Shown piece by piece: positions 9,428 through 17,464 of a DNA stretch of 64,000 nucleotides. Positions within the stretch are counted from its first letter, which is position 1. Each line of letters opens with the position of its first letter. Both the position numbers and the translations under genes were made by a program. Under the pieces are notes generated by a model. That model did no database searches. It worked only from the letters and a program-made list of their open reading frames with translations, and was not told the DNA's origin. Origin of the DNA: Kluyvera intermedia (GTDB lineage: Bacteria; Pseudomonadota; Gammaproteobacteria; Enterobacterales; Enterobacteriaceae); assembly GCF_021440345.1 (NCBI RefSeq), contig NZ_JAKCNS010000047.1, positions 1 to 64,000 on the forward strand, in the 5' to 3' direction.

Positions 9428-11404
9428 ATGTCTGACGACATTTCATTGGATTCGCTTTCGTCAGCAGGCGAACGCGGTGTACTACGTTCCATGCAGGAGG
9501 TTGCGATGAGCTCCCAGGAAGCCAGCAAAATGCTACGCACATACAACATTGCCTGGTGGGGCAATAACTACTACGACGTCAACGAGCTTGGCCACATCAG
9601 CGTCTGTCCGGACCCTGATGTTCCGGACGCCCGCGTTGATCTTGCTGAGCTGGTTAAGGCCCGTGAAGCGCAGGGGCAACGTCTGCCTGCGCTGTTCTGC
9701 TTCCCGCAGATCCTGCAGCATCGTCTGCGCTCGATTAACGCGGCGTTTAAACGCGCGCGTGAATCCTATGGCTATAAAGGCGACTACTTCCTCGTCTACC
9801 CAATCAAGGTGAACCAGCATCGCCGCGTTATCGAATCGCTGATCCACTCCGGTGAACCGCTGGGGCTGGAAGCCGGCTCGAAAGCCGAGCTGATGGCCGT
9901 GCTGGCGCATGCGGGCATGACGCGTAGCGTGATTGTCTGTAACGGCTATAAAGACCGTGAATACATTCGTCTGGCGCTGGTCGGCGAGAAGATGGGTCAT
10001 AAGGTCTATCTGGTCATCGAAAAAATGTCAGAAATCGCCATCGTGCTGGAAGAAGCCGAGCGTCTGAACGTGGTTCCTCGTCTGGGCGTGCGTGCGCGTC
10101 TGGCATCCCAAGGCTCCGGTAAGTGGCAGTCTTCCGGCGGTGAAAAATCCAAGTTTGGCCTGGCGGCCAACCAGGTGCTGCAACTGGTCGAAATTCTGCG
10201 TGAACGCGGTCGTCTGGACAGCATTCAACTGCTGCACTTCCACCTCGGTTCGCAGATGGCCAACATTCGCGATATCGCCACCGGCGTGCGCGAATCCGCC
10301 CGTTTCTACGTTGAACTGCATAAACTGGGTGTGAATATTCAGTGCTTCGACGTCGGCGGCGGTCTGGGCGTGGACTATGAAGGTACGCGTTCGCAGTCTG
10401 ACTGCTCCGTGAACTACGGCCTGAATGAATACGCGAATAACATCATTTGGGCGATTGGCGATGCCTGTGAAGAACATGGCCTGCCGCACCCAACGGTGAT
10501 CACCGAGTCCGGCCGTGCGGTAACCGCGCACCATACGGTGCTGGTTTCTAACATTATCGGCGTTGAACGTAGCGAAAACACCGAGGCCACGCCTCCGGCT
10601 GAAGACGCGCCACGTGCCCTGCAAAGCATGTGGGAAACCTGGCAGGAGATGCATGAGCCGGGTACTCGTCGCTCACTGCGCGAATGGCTGCACGACAGCC
10701 AGATGGATCTGCACGATATTCATGTCGGCTACTCTTCAGGCACCTTTAGCCTGCAGGAACGAGCGTGGGCGGAACAGCTCTATCTGAACATGTGCCATGA
10801 AGTGCAAAAGCAGCTCGACCCGAGCAACCGCGCGCACCGTCCGATTATCGACGAGCTGCAGGAGCGTATGGCGGATAAGATTTACGTCAACTTCTCCCTG
10901 TTCCAGTCGATGCCGGATGCGTGGGGTATCGATCAGCTGTTCCCGGTGATGCCGCTGGAAGGGCTGAATCAGGCGCCAGAACGTCGTGCGGTGCTGCTGG
11001 ATATCACCTGTGACTCCGATGGCGCTATCGATCATTATGTCGATGGTGACGGTATTGCCACCACGATGCCGATGCCGGAATACGACGTCGATAACCCGCC
11101 GATGCTGGGCTTCTTTATGGTCGGCGCGTATCAGGAAATCCTCGGCAACATGCACAACCTGTTCGGTGATACCGAAGCGGTGGACGTGTTTGTCTTCCCT
11201 GACGGCAGCGTGGAAGTGGAGCTGTCCGATGAAGGGGATACCGTGGCGGATATGCTGCAGTACGTACAGCTCGATCCGAACACGCTGTTAACCCAGTTCC
11301 GCGACCAGGTGAAAAACACCGATCTGGACGCCGAACTGCAGCAGCAGTTCCTGGAAGAGTTTGAAGCCGGGCTGTACGGCTATACTTATCTCGAAGACGA
11401 GTAA
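9428..11404 (+). CDS. speA: Biosynthetic arginine decarboxylase
   Basis: SpeA is a PLP enzyme that converts arginine to agmatine, the first step of the agmatine route to putrescine. The 658-residue protein has the E. coli length and is nearly colinear with it. The PLP-binding lysine lies in VYPIKVNQH (K127). The glycine-rich phosphate-binding segment is [11 protein letters not shown], and the C-terminal half contains the conserved [10 protein letters not shown]. The start at 9428 gives [10 protein letters not shown]. It lies directly behind yqgB and is followed by speB on the same strand. Confidence 0.98.
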   Translation: MSDDISLDSLSSAGERGVLRSMQEVAMSSQEASKMLRTYNIAWWGNNYYDVNELGHISVCPDPDVPDARVDLAELVKAREAQGQRLPALFCFPQILQHRLRSINAAFKRARESYGYKGDYFLVYPIKVNQHRRVIESLIHSGEPLGLEAGSKAELMAVLAHAGMTRSVIVCNGYKDREYIRLALVGEKMGHKVYLVIEKMSEIAIVLEEAERLNVVPRLGVRARLASQGSGKWQSSGGEKSKFGLAANQVLQLVEILRERGRLDSIQLLHFHLGSQMANIRDIATGVRESARFYVELHKLGVNIQCFDVGGGLGVDYEGTRSQSDCSVNYGLNEYANNIIWAIGDACEEHGLPHPTVITESGRAVTAHHTVLVSNIIGVERSENTEATPPAEDAPRALQSMWETWQEMHEPGTRRSLREWLHDSQMDLHDIHVGYSSGTFSLQERAWAEQLYLNMCHEVQKQLDPSNRAHRPIIDELQERMADKIYVNFSLFQSMPDAWGIDQLFPVMPLEGLNQAPERRAVLLDITCDSDGAIDHYVDGDGIATTMPMPEYDVDNPPMLGFFMVGAYQEILGNMHNLFGDTEAVDVFVFPDGSVEVELSDEGDTVADMLQYVQLDPNTLLTQFRDQVKNTDLDAELQQQFLEEFEAGLYGYTYLEDE

Positions 11405-11540
11405 GTTGACGGAGCCGTCACCCTAACGCTCTCCCTCAAGAGAGGGGACAGGGTGAGGGGACAAGCGCAAGATACCTGATGCGCTTGTATCCGCACAAAA
11501 TAACGGCGATAATTCGCCCATATAAGCAGTTACCCAAATC

Positions 11541-11585
11541 AATCCCTTCCTCGTCGGGCCTAACGACGCGGAGGGGATTTTTTTT
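11541..11585 (+). terminator. Rho-independent terminator between speA and speB
   Basis: AATCCCTTCCTCGTCG and CGACGCGGAGGGGATT form a long stem around a GGCCTAA loop and are followed by eight T residues. The T-run ends only 26 bases before the speB start codon. The structure could end speA transcripts or act as an attenuator for speB. A second GC-rich dyad region lies at about 11420-11460. Confidence 0.85.
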
Positions 11586-11611
11586 AGCATGATTTTACAA
11601 GAGGTCAGCAC

Positions 11612-12532
11612 ATGAGCACCTTAGGTCATCAATACGACAACTCCCTGGTTTCCAACGCGTTTGGTTTTTTACGTCTGCCGATGAACTTCCAGCCGTACGA
11701 CAGCGACGCGGATTGGGTGATTACCGGCGTACCGTTTGATATGGCGACCTCCGGTCGCGCCGGTGGCCGTCACGGCCCGGCGGCGATCCGTCAGGTTTCC
11801 ACCAACCTGGCCTGGGAGCACAACCGCTTCCCGTGGAACTTCGACATGCGTGAACGCCTGAACGTGGTTGACTGCGGCGACCTGGTTTACGCTTTCGGCG
11901 ATGCCCGTGAAATGAGCGAAAAACTGCAGGCGCACGCGGAAAAACTGCTGGCGGCCGGTAAGCGCATGCTCTCCTTCGGCGGCGACCACTTTGTGACCCT
12001 GCCGCTGCTGCGCGCGCACGCCAAGCATTTTGGCAAAATGGCTCTGGTGCACTTTGATGCCCACACCGACACCTATGCTAACGGCTGCGAATTTGACCAC
12101 GGCACCATGTTCTTCACCGCGCCAAACGAAGGTCTGATTGACCCTAATCACTCGGTGCAGATTGGTATTCGTACCGAGTTCGATAAAGACAACGGCTTCA
12201 CCGTGCTCGACGCCTGCCAGGTTAACGATCGCGGCGTGGACGATATCATCGCGCAGGTTAAGCAGATTGTTGGCGATATGCCGGTTTACCTGACCTTCGA
12301 TATCGACTGCCTGGATCCGGCGTTTGCACCGGGTACCGGTACGCCGGTGATCGGCGGTCTGACCTCCGATCGCGCGATTAAACTGGTGCGTGGCCTCAAA
12401 GATCTCAACATCGTCGGTATGGACGTGGTTGAAGTCGCTCCGGCCTACGACCAGTCAGAGATAACTGCGCTGGCCGCTGCGACCCTGGCGCTGGAAATGC
12501 TCTATATCCAGGCGGCGAAAAAAGGCGAATAA
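11612..12532 (+). CDS. speB: Agmatinase (agmatine ureohydrolase)
   Basis: SpeB hydrolyses agmatine to putrescine and urea and completes the pathway begun by SpeA. The 306-residue protein has the ureohydrolase fold with Mn2+ ligands in [17 protein letters not shown] and [17 protein letters not shown]. Length matches E. coli. AAGAGGTCAGCAC precedes the ATG. The gene ends three bases before the stop codon of the convergent MFS gene, so the neighbouring island abuts it directly. Confidence 0.98.
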   Translation: MSTLGHQYDNSLVSNAFGFLRLPMNFQPYDSDADWVITGVPFDMATSGRAGGRHGPAAIRQVSTNLAWEHNRFPWNFDMRERLNVVDCGDLVYAFGDAREMSEKLQAHAEKLLAAGKRMLSFGGDHFVTLPLLRAHAKHFGKMALVHFDAHTDTYANGCEFDHGTMFFTAPNEGLIDPNHSVQIGIRTEFDKDNGFTVLDACQVNDRGVDDIIAQVKQIVGDMPVYLTFDIDCLDPAFAPGTGTPVIGGLTSDRAIKLVRGLKDLNIVGMDVVEVAPAYDQSEITALAAATLALEMLYIQAAKKGE

Positions 12533-12537
12533 GCCTT
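12518..12537 (-). terminator. Short terminator-like hairpin for the MFS gene inside the speB 3' end
   Basis: AAGGC and GCCTT pair around a six-base loop spanning both stop codons. Read on the minus strand, the stem is followed by a run of six T residues that lie within the last speB codons. It is a weak stem but well placed. Confidence 0.4.
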
Positions 12538-13747
12538 AGACGCTCACTGCTGCTGCGCGACGCATGCGCAGCAGCAGCATTCCCCCCGCCAGCAGCGTGA
12601 TAATCTGCGAGGCAACCAGCACCGAAAATCCGGAGCTGACCGAACCCACCGACTTCATGACGATACCCATCAACAGCGGAATAAACGCCGCGCAGATATT
12701 GCCAATACCATTGATAATCCCATAAGCACTGCCCACCACTTCCCGCGCAGCGTGATGTTGTACCACCGCCGGAATTGCCGCGCCCTGTAATCCCCAGAAG
12801 ATATTCGCCGAAAGCATAAACAGCGCCAGCATCGCCGGCTGATGGCTTAACATCAGCGCCATCACCGAAAGCGCCGTCAGCAAACCGCCGGCCACAAACA
12901 GCAGCGGTGCCTGTTCCGGACGCATTTTGTCGAGCAGGACGCCGCCGAGAAACTTAGAACCCAGGCTCAGGATGAAAGGAATGGCCGCGAGAAAACCGGT
13001 CGCGTGCAGCGAGAAATGGTGTTCATCACGCAGCCATGCCGGCAGCCAGGCGCTGCTGCCCCAGAGGTAGCTCAACGTGGCGATTTCGACCAACAGGATC
13101 CAGCCCAGCAGTGGTGTCCGCCAGGCAAGGCTGAAGGTTTGCACAAAGCCTGCGCTGTGGCGTTTGGCTTCTCGGTGAGGAGCGGGGAGAAAGCGCCAGA
13201 TGAGGCCGCCGCCGAGCAAAAGGTTCATCACCGCCAGCGCGTAGAACGATCCCATCCAGCCAAAGTGGGTCATTGTCCAGGTGACCAGCGGAAAGCCAAC
13301 CGCCAGCCCCAAAGAGACGCCCAGCGCGGTAACCGCGTTGGGTTTGCCTATCTCATCAGCGCTAAAGTTATCGCTGATAAACCGCGTTTTCAGTGAGAAC
13401 AGCGGCCCCTCGGCGATGCCCAGAATGATGCGCGCCACCAGCATGCCCATCAGCGATCCCAACAGCGGTGATATGGCGCACACCACCGCCCAAATAAGGA
13501 TACTGCCCAGCAGTCCCTGTCGGTAATTGAGGCGATTTTCAATAACCGGAGTTAATAGTAAAGCGGAAAAACCATAACCCAGAAGAAAGCAGGTCATTAG
13601 CATTCCTTGTAACATTCTGTTTTCATTTAAGCGGAAATGATCGGCGAATTCCGGGTTGAGGATCATCACCGAGATATTTACCCGGTCGACGTATGAAATA
13701 ATAATTAACAATAGTAATGCTATTGTGCCTTGCCATCTTGCCGTCAT
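12536..13747 (-). CDS. MFS transporter at the edge of the catabolic island
   Basis: The 403-residue protein has about twelve hydrophobic helices and MFS motifs such as YVDRVNISV in helix 1 and RIILGIAEGPLF in helix 4, typical of the anion:cation symporter branch that often carries organic acids. It is divergent from the ring-oxygenase operon and shares its upstream region (13748-14164), where three palindromes lie. Import of the island's substrate is the likely role, with the related carrier at 19601 perhaps handling a second compound. The substrate cannot be read from sequence. Confidence 0.8.
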   Translation of the reverse strand: MTARWQGTIALLLLIIISYVDRVNISVMILNPEFADHFRLNENRMLQGMLMTCFLLGYGFSALLLTPVIENRLNYRQGLLGSILIWAVVCAISPLLGSLMGMLVARIILGIAEGPLFSLKTRFISDNFSADEIGKPNAVTALGVSLGLAVGFPLVTWTMTHFGWMGSFYALAVMNLLLGGGLIWRFLPAPHREAKRHSAGFVQTFSLAWRTPLLGWILLVEIATLSYLWGSSAWLPAWLRDEHHFSLHATGFLAAIPFILSLGSKFLGGVLLDKMRPEQAPLLFVAGGLLTALSVMALMLSHQPAMLALFMLSANIFWGLQGAAIPAVVQHHAAREVVGSAYGIINGIGNICAAFIPLLMGIVMKSVGSVSSGFSVLVASQIITLLAGGMLLLRMRRAAAVSV

Positions 13748-13813
13748 GAATTCTGCCTCAATGATTTTTATCGGTTTATATTGTTATTCTGGTTACTACC
13801 ACGTAGCTAAAAT

Positions 13814-13829
13814 GGTTCATATATGAAAC
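13814..13829. promoter_or_regulatory. Operator palindrome copy 1 of the island control region
   Basis: This 16-mer differs by one base from the perfect palindrome GTTTCATATATGAAAC at 14130-14145. It lies about 70 bp upstream of the MFS start codon (minus strand). Confidence 0.7.
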
Positions 13830-13860
13830 TCATTGTTTTATATGTAGAAAATAATCAATA

Positions 13861-13876
13861 GTTTCATCTATGAAAC
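13861..13876. promoter_or_regulatory. Operator palindrome copy 2 of the island control region
   Basis: GTTTCATCTATGAAAC differs from the perfect 16-bp palindrome at one central base. It lies 47 bp from copy 1, start to start, which is between four and five helical turns. A related inverted motif, TATGAAAATTTCATA, lies at 13986-14000. Confidence 0.7.
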
Positions 13877-14078
13877 CGCTTCATGGTAGCCTTTAATAAT
13901 TTTTAGAGACTAATCAAGGAACAAGTCAATATCTATTTTTAAAAAATCGAGGTCATTAATAAAACGTATTCATGACGTTTCTTTTTATGAAAATTTCATA
14001 TCTCTGCATTTTTTCGTGATCCTTTGCACACTTAGTTAATTAAACCCCTAAATATTAACAATTCGGTCACATTCACAC

Positions 14079-14106
14079 TTGACGTAAAACTCATCGCTTT
14101 TATATT
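14079..14106 (+). promoter_or_regulatory. Candidate sigma-70 promoter of the catabolic operon
   Basis: TTGACG (14079-14084) and TATATT (14101-14106) are separated by 16 bases and resemble -35 and -10 elements. Transcription would begin near 14113, so the perfect palindrome at 14130-14145 would lie just downstream of the start, a usual place for repression. The rest of 13748-14164 is AT-rich and non-coding. Confidence 0.6.
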
Positions 14107-14129
14107 GACCGTATTAAATAAGAAACAGA

Positions 14130-14145
14130 GTTTCATATATGAAAC
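14130..14145. promoter_or_regulatory. Operator palindrome copy 3 (perfect) before the catabolic operon
   Basis: GTTTCATATATGAAAC is a perfect 16-bp palindrome ending 19 bases before the ferredoxin start codon. Three near-identical copies in one divergent region strongly suggest a shared operator. The IclR-type regulator encoded at 16588 is the natural candidate ligand, by context. Confidence 0.75.
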
Positions 14146-14164
14146 AAAAGCCTGGAGGATCGCG

Positions 14165-14487
14165 ATGAGCTGGATAGGCGTATGTGACGCAGAGCAAGTA
14201 CAGGAAGATTTCCCTTTTAGCGGCAATATCGAAGGCAAAGAGATCGGCATTTATCTGATCGACGGTGAATATTTTGCCCTGGAAGATGTATGCCCCACGC
14301 CTATGCGCTGTTGAGCCAGGGCTTTGTCGAAGACGGCAAGGTGGAGTGCCCACTGCACGAGGCCGTTTTCGATGTCAAAACCGGCCAGTGTCTGCACGGT
14401 CCCGGCGGGCGCAATCTCAACCGCTACCCGGTTCGGGTATTTGAGAACCAGATTCAGATTACGTTTATCGAGGAGACCGTGGCATGA
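14165..14487 (+). pseudogene. Rieske [2Fe-2S] ferredoxin, frameshifted
   Basis: The gene should encode a Rieske ferredoxin of about 107 residues that passes electrons from the reductase (18387) to the oxygenase (14803). GGAGG lies upstream of the ATG at 14165. The first frame reads to DVCP and then runs out of frame to a stop at 14312-14314. The other frame continues PHAYALLSQGF...CPLHEAVFD. Restoring one C in the run at 14293-14296 rejoins them and rebuilds the CPH...CPLH cluster motif. The lesion therefore falls inside the iron-sulfur ligand motif. The 3' end overlaps the next gene (ATGA). It is either a true one-base deletion or a homopolymer sequencing error. Confidence 0.85.
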
Positions 14488-14792
14488 GCGAGACCCAGGA
14501 TTTTAACCCGGCGCTGCCGGAGAGCCGTCAGTTCACCCCGCCAGCCGAAGGCGGCAACGGTGCGATTCATAAACCGGGCAGCTACGAAAACCTCATCTGG
14601 CAGACCCGCAGCCGCGTCCCGGAAAACTGGGAACTGAATCTGATTGCAGCGCTGGAGACACTCTTCGAGCAGGGCGTTGATACGCTCCCCGCGCTGGTTA
14701 ACGGGCTGAACGCGGCCCGCATGCATGACCAGCAGGGTGAGCCGTGGAGCGACAGCAGCTTCCAGGCATTCTTACAGGTTAATGGTTACTGA
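14484..14792 (+). CDS. Small Rieske-cluster protein with recombinase-like helix-turn-helix segment
   Basis: The 102-residue product starts MSETQDFNPALPESRQF. The N-terminal half is polar and Pro/Gly-rich. The C-terminal half (from about residue 50) looks helical, with ENWELNLIAALETLFEQG followed by a second helix pair, and such proteins are often annotated as recombinase-like HTH. It overlaps the ferredoxin gene by four bases (ATGA) and is followed ten bases later by the oxygenase, so it is made together with them. It has no recombinase catalytic residues. A structural or regulatory role with the oxygenase is possible but unproven. Confidence 0.7.
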   Translation: MSETQDFNPALPESRQFTPPAEGGNGAIHKPGSYENLIWQTRSRVPENWELNLIAALETLFEQGVDTLPALVNGLNAARMHDQQGEPWSDSSFQAFLQVNGY

Positions 14793-14802
14793 GGGCAGGG
14801 CG

Positions 14803-15825
14803 ATGACGACGAGCGTACAAAACTATCTCGACACGGGCCTGCGCGGCCTTTGGTATCCGGTATTGGCTAGCTGGGAAGTCCAGTCGGCGCCGGTGGGTAT
14901 TACTCGCCTTGGCGAACAGATTGTGGTCTGGCGTAACAAAGATGGCCAGGTTCAGGCGCTGGAAGACCGCTGCCCGCACCGCGGGGCGCGTCTGTCGATG
15001 GGCTGGAACCTGGGCGACCGTATCGCCTGTTGGTATCACGGGGTTGAAGTGGCGGGTAACGGCGAAGTCAAAGATGTCCCCGCCGTCGATAAATGTCCGC
15101 TGGTGGGCCAGCAGTGCGTGCGCAGCTACAACGTGCAGGAAGCGCACGGCGCGATTTTCCTGTGGTTTGGCGTCACCGCCGATCAGCAGCCCGATGAGTT
15201 AACCTTCCCAACGGAATTGGCCGACGGCGAAGCCTACAGCAACTTCCTGTGCACCGCGGCGTGGGACTGTAACTATCAGTACGCGCTGGAAAACGTGATG
15301 GATCCGATGCACGGTACCTACCTGCACTCCTCCTCGCATTCGATGGCTGAAGGCGATCGCAAAGCCGATATGGTACTGCAGCCCACAAAGACCGGATTCA
15401 TTTTTGAGAAAAAAGGCCAAAGCGGCGTCAACTTTGACTGGGTGGAGCTGGGCAACAGCGGCACCTACTGGATGCGCCTGTCGATCCCTTACAAACAACG
15501 CTTTGGGCCGGGTGGCCACTTCTTTATCGTCGGCATGGTGGTGCCGGAAGATAACGATCACTGCCGCGTGTTCTTCTGGCGTATCCGCCGCGTACAGGGC
15601 TGGCAGCGCGATATGTGGCGCTTCATGTACCGCAATCGCCTGGAAAAACTGCATTGGGAAGTGCTGGAACAAGACCGCGTGGTGCTCGAAAGCCTGGCGC
15701 CAAACGCCCGTGAACACGAATACCTCTATCAGCATGACGTTGGGCTGTCCCGCCTGCGCCGCATGATGCAAAAGGCGGCCAAAGAACAGCTGGCCGTCCG
15801 GGAACAGCAGCAAGGAGCGGCCTGA
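14803..15825 (+). CDS. Rieske-type ring-hydroxylating oxygenase, catalytic subunit
   Basis: The 340-residue protein has an N-terminal Rieske domain with CPHRG (C57, H59) and CWYHG (C76, H79) ligating the [2Fe-2S] cluster. The catalytic domain carries the mononuclear iron motif NVMDPMHGTYLH (D167 bridging, H170, H175). Short single-subunit oxygenases of this kind include vanillate, phthalate and carbazole-type enzymes. The start at 14803 was chosen because it follows GAGGGCAGGG and excludes an out-of-context 26-residue extension overlapping the previous gene. It should hydroxylate or demethylate an aromatic acid. The substrate cannot be named. Confidence 0.88.
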   Translation: MTTSVQNYLDTGLRGLWYPVLASWEVQSAPVGITRLGEQIVVWRNKDGQVQALEDRCPHRGARLSMGWNLGDRIACWYHGVEVAGNGEVKDVPAVDKCPLVGQQCVRSYNVQEAHGAIFLWFGVTADQQPDELTFPTELADGEAYSNFLCTAAWDCNYQYALENVMDPMHGTYLHSSSHSMAEGDRKADMVLQPTKTGFIFEKKGQSGVNFDWVELGNSGTYWMRLSIPYKQRFGPGGHFFIVGMVVPEDNDHCRVFFWRIRRVQGWQRDMWRFMYRNRLEKLHWEVLEQDRVVLESLAPNAREHEYLYQHDVGLSRLRRMMQKAAKEQLAVREQQQGAA

Positions 15826-16574
15826 TGAATGGCCTTCTGAACGGTAAACGGATTGTGATTACCGGCGCGGCGCGCGGGCTGGGCTACCACTTTGCCAAAG
15901 CCTGTGCGGAACAGGGCGCGGCGGTGGTGATGTGCGACATTCTGGCAGGTGAACTTGCCGAAAGCGCCCACGGGCTGCGCGAGCAGGGCTATACCATCGA
16001 ATCGCACGTTATCGATCTGGCGGATGCCCGCGCGATCGACAGCACGTTCAGCGCGATCGCTGAAAAGGGCCAGATTGATGGTCTGGTCAACAACGCGGCG
16101 ATGGCCACCGGCGTTGGCGGTAAAAACATGCTCGATTACGATGCGGATCTTTGGGATCGGGTGATGACCGTCAACGTCAAAGGCACCTGGCTTGTCACTC
16201 GTGCGGCGGTGCCGCTGCTGCGCGAAGGGTCGGGCATCGTCAACGTGGCTTCGGACACCGCGCTGTGGGGCGCACCGCGTCTGATGGCCTACGTTGCCAG
16301 CAAAGGGGCGGTGATTGCCATGACGCGTTCCATGGCTCGTGAGCTGGGTGAAAAACGCATTCATATCAACGCCATTGCGCCGGGGCTAACCCGCGTCGAG
16401 GCCACAGAATATGTGCCTGCGGAGCGTCACCAGCTGTATGAAAACGGGCGCGCGCTTAGCGGCGCGCAGCAGCCGGAAGATGTCACCGGCAGCGTGGTCT
16501 GGCTGTTAAGCGACTTGTCGCGGTTTATTACCGGCCAGCTGATCCCGGTCAACGGCGGTTTTGTTTTTAACTGA
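15825..16574 (+). CDS. SDR family oxidoreductase, probable cis-diol/alcohol dehydrogenase
   Basis: The 249-residue protein is a classical short-chain dehydrogenase. The cofactor motif is TGAARGLG at residues 13-20, NNAA is at 89-92, and the catalytic set is S143, Y156 and K160 (YVASK). The start codon overlaps the oxygenase stop (TGATG). By context it may oxidise the cis-dihydrodiol produced by the Rieske oxygenase to a catechol before the extradiol dioxygenase acts. Other alcohols on the pathway are equally possible. Confidence 0.85.
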   Translation: MNGLLNGKRIVITGAARGLGYHFAKACAEQGAAVVMCDILAGELAESAHGLREQGYTIESHVIDLADARAIDSTFSAIAEKGQIDGLVNNAAMATGVGGKNMLDYDADLWDRVMTVNVKGTWLVTRAAVPLLREGSGIVNVASDTALWGAPRLMAYVASKGAVIAMTRSMARELGEKRIHINAIAPGLTRVEATEYVPAERHQLYENGRALSGAQQPEDVTGSVVWLLSDLSRFITGQLIPVNGGFVFN

Positions 16575-16587
16575 GGGTGGAGTTCAT

Positions 16588-17376
16588 ATGGCGAACGATC
16601 AGGAAGTGAAATATCTGGTGCCGGGGCTGGAACGTGGCTTACAGCTGCTGTTGGCCTTCGGTGAGCAGCATCGCGATCTGACCTTTGCCGAACTGCACCG
16701 GCTGGTCGATATGCCGAAAGCCACCGCCTATCGCGTGGTGCAGACGCTGGAGTATATGGGGTTTCTGGAGCGCAATACGCGCACCAATACCTTCTCGCTC
16801 GGCATGAACGTGCTGCGTCTGGGCTTTGAATACATCGCCTCGCTGGATGTTGCTCAGGTGGGTCAGCCGGTGATTGAACAGCTGCGCGACACCAGTCAAT
16901 GCAGTAGCCATCTGGCGATTCGCGATGGCCGCGACATTATCTATATCGCCCGCGTCAGCGCCGCCGGTTCACGGATTAATCAGGTCAGTATCGGTACGCG
17001 ACTGCCGGTGCACTGCACGTCGCTGGGGCGCATGCTGTTGACCGATCTCTCCCGCGCCGATTTTGAACAGCTGTTCCCGCAGGAGCGGCTGCCGGGTAAC
17101 ACGCCGGGCCAGCTTTTCGAGCGTGAAGCGCTGTGGCAAATGGTGCAGGAGGATAAAGCGCGCGGTTATGTGATTGGCGAATCCTTCTTCCGCCACGGCA
17201 TCTCTTCCATCGTCTATCCGGTCTATGACCGAAGCGGCCGGGTGGCCGCGGTGGTGAGCATTCTGGTGCCCGCCGAGGAGATCCCGCAAACCGACAGAGT
17301 GCGTTTGCAGCAGGAGGTTCGCCTGGCGGCGGACAAAATTTCTGGCTTCTTAGGGTATCTTTCTCAAGCCAGTTAA
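16588..17376 (+). CDS. IclR family transcriptional regulator
   Basis: The 262-residue protein has an N-terminal winged helix (about residues 12-75, with MPKATAYRVVQTLE as the recognition segment) and a C-terminal IclR effector domain containing the conserved SLGRMLL-type segment. The start at 16588 follows GAGGGTGGAG. The upstream TTG at 16561 lies inside the SDR gene. IclR proteins commonly control aromatic catabolic operons with pathway intermediates as effectors. Its position inside the operon and the palindromes at 13814-14145 make it the likely local regulator. Confidence 0.87.
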   Translation: MANDQEVKYLVPGLERGLQLLLAFGEQHRDLTFAELHRLVDMPKATAYRVVQTLEYMGFLERNTRTNTFSLGMNVLRLGFEYIASLDVAQVGQPVIEQLRDTSQCSSHLAIRDGRDIIYIARVSAAGSRINQVSIGTRLPVHCTSLGRMLLTDLSRADFEQLFPQERLPGNTPGQLFEREALWQMVQEDKARGYVIGESFFRHGISSIVYPVYDRSGRVAAVVSILVPAEEIPQTDRVRLQQEVRLAADKISGFLGYLSQAS

Positions 17377-17422
17377 ATCAGTGAGTTAACTCTAGGCGCC
17401 GAAGGGCGTCGGGCATGTCTTA

Positions 17423-17438
17423 CGCCCAAATTTGGGCG
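17423..17438. promoter_or_regulatory. 16-bp perfect palindrome between IclR and dioxygenase genes
   Basis: CGCCCAAATTTGGGCG is a perfect palindrome lying 27 bp upstream of the dioxygenase start codon in the only sizeable gap (88 bp) of the operon. It differs from the GTTTCATATATGAAAC sites, so it is either a second operator or an mRNA hairpin. No T-run follows. Confidence 0.45.
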
Positions 17439-17464
17439 ATAAACGGTAAATGAGGCAACCTGTG

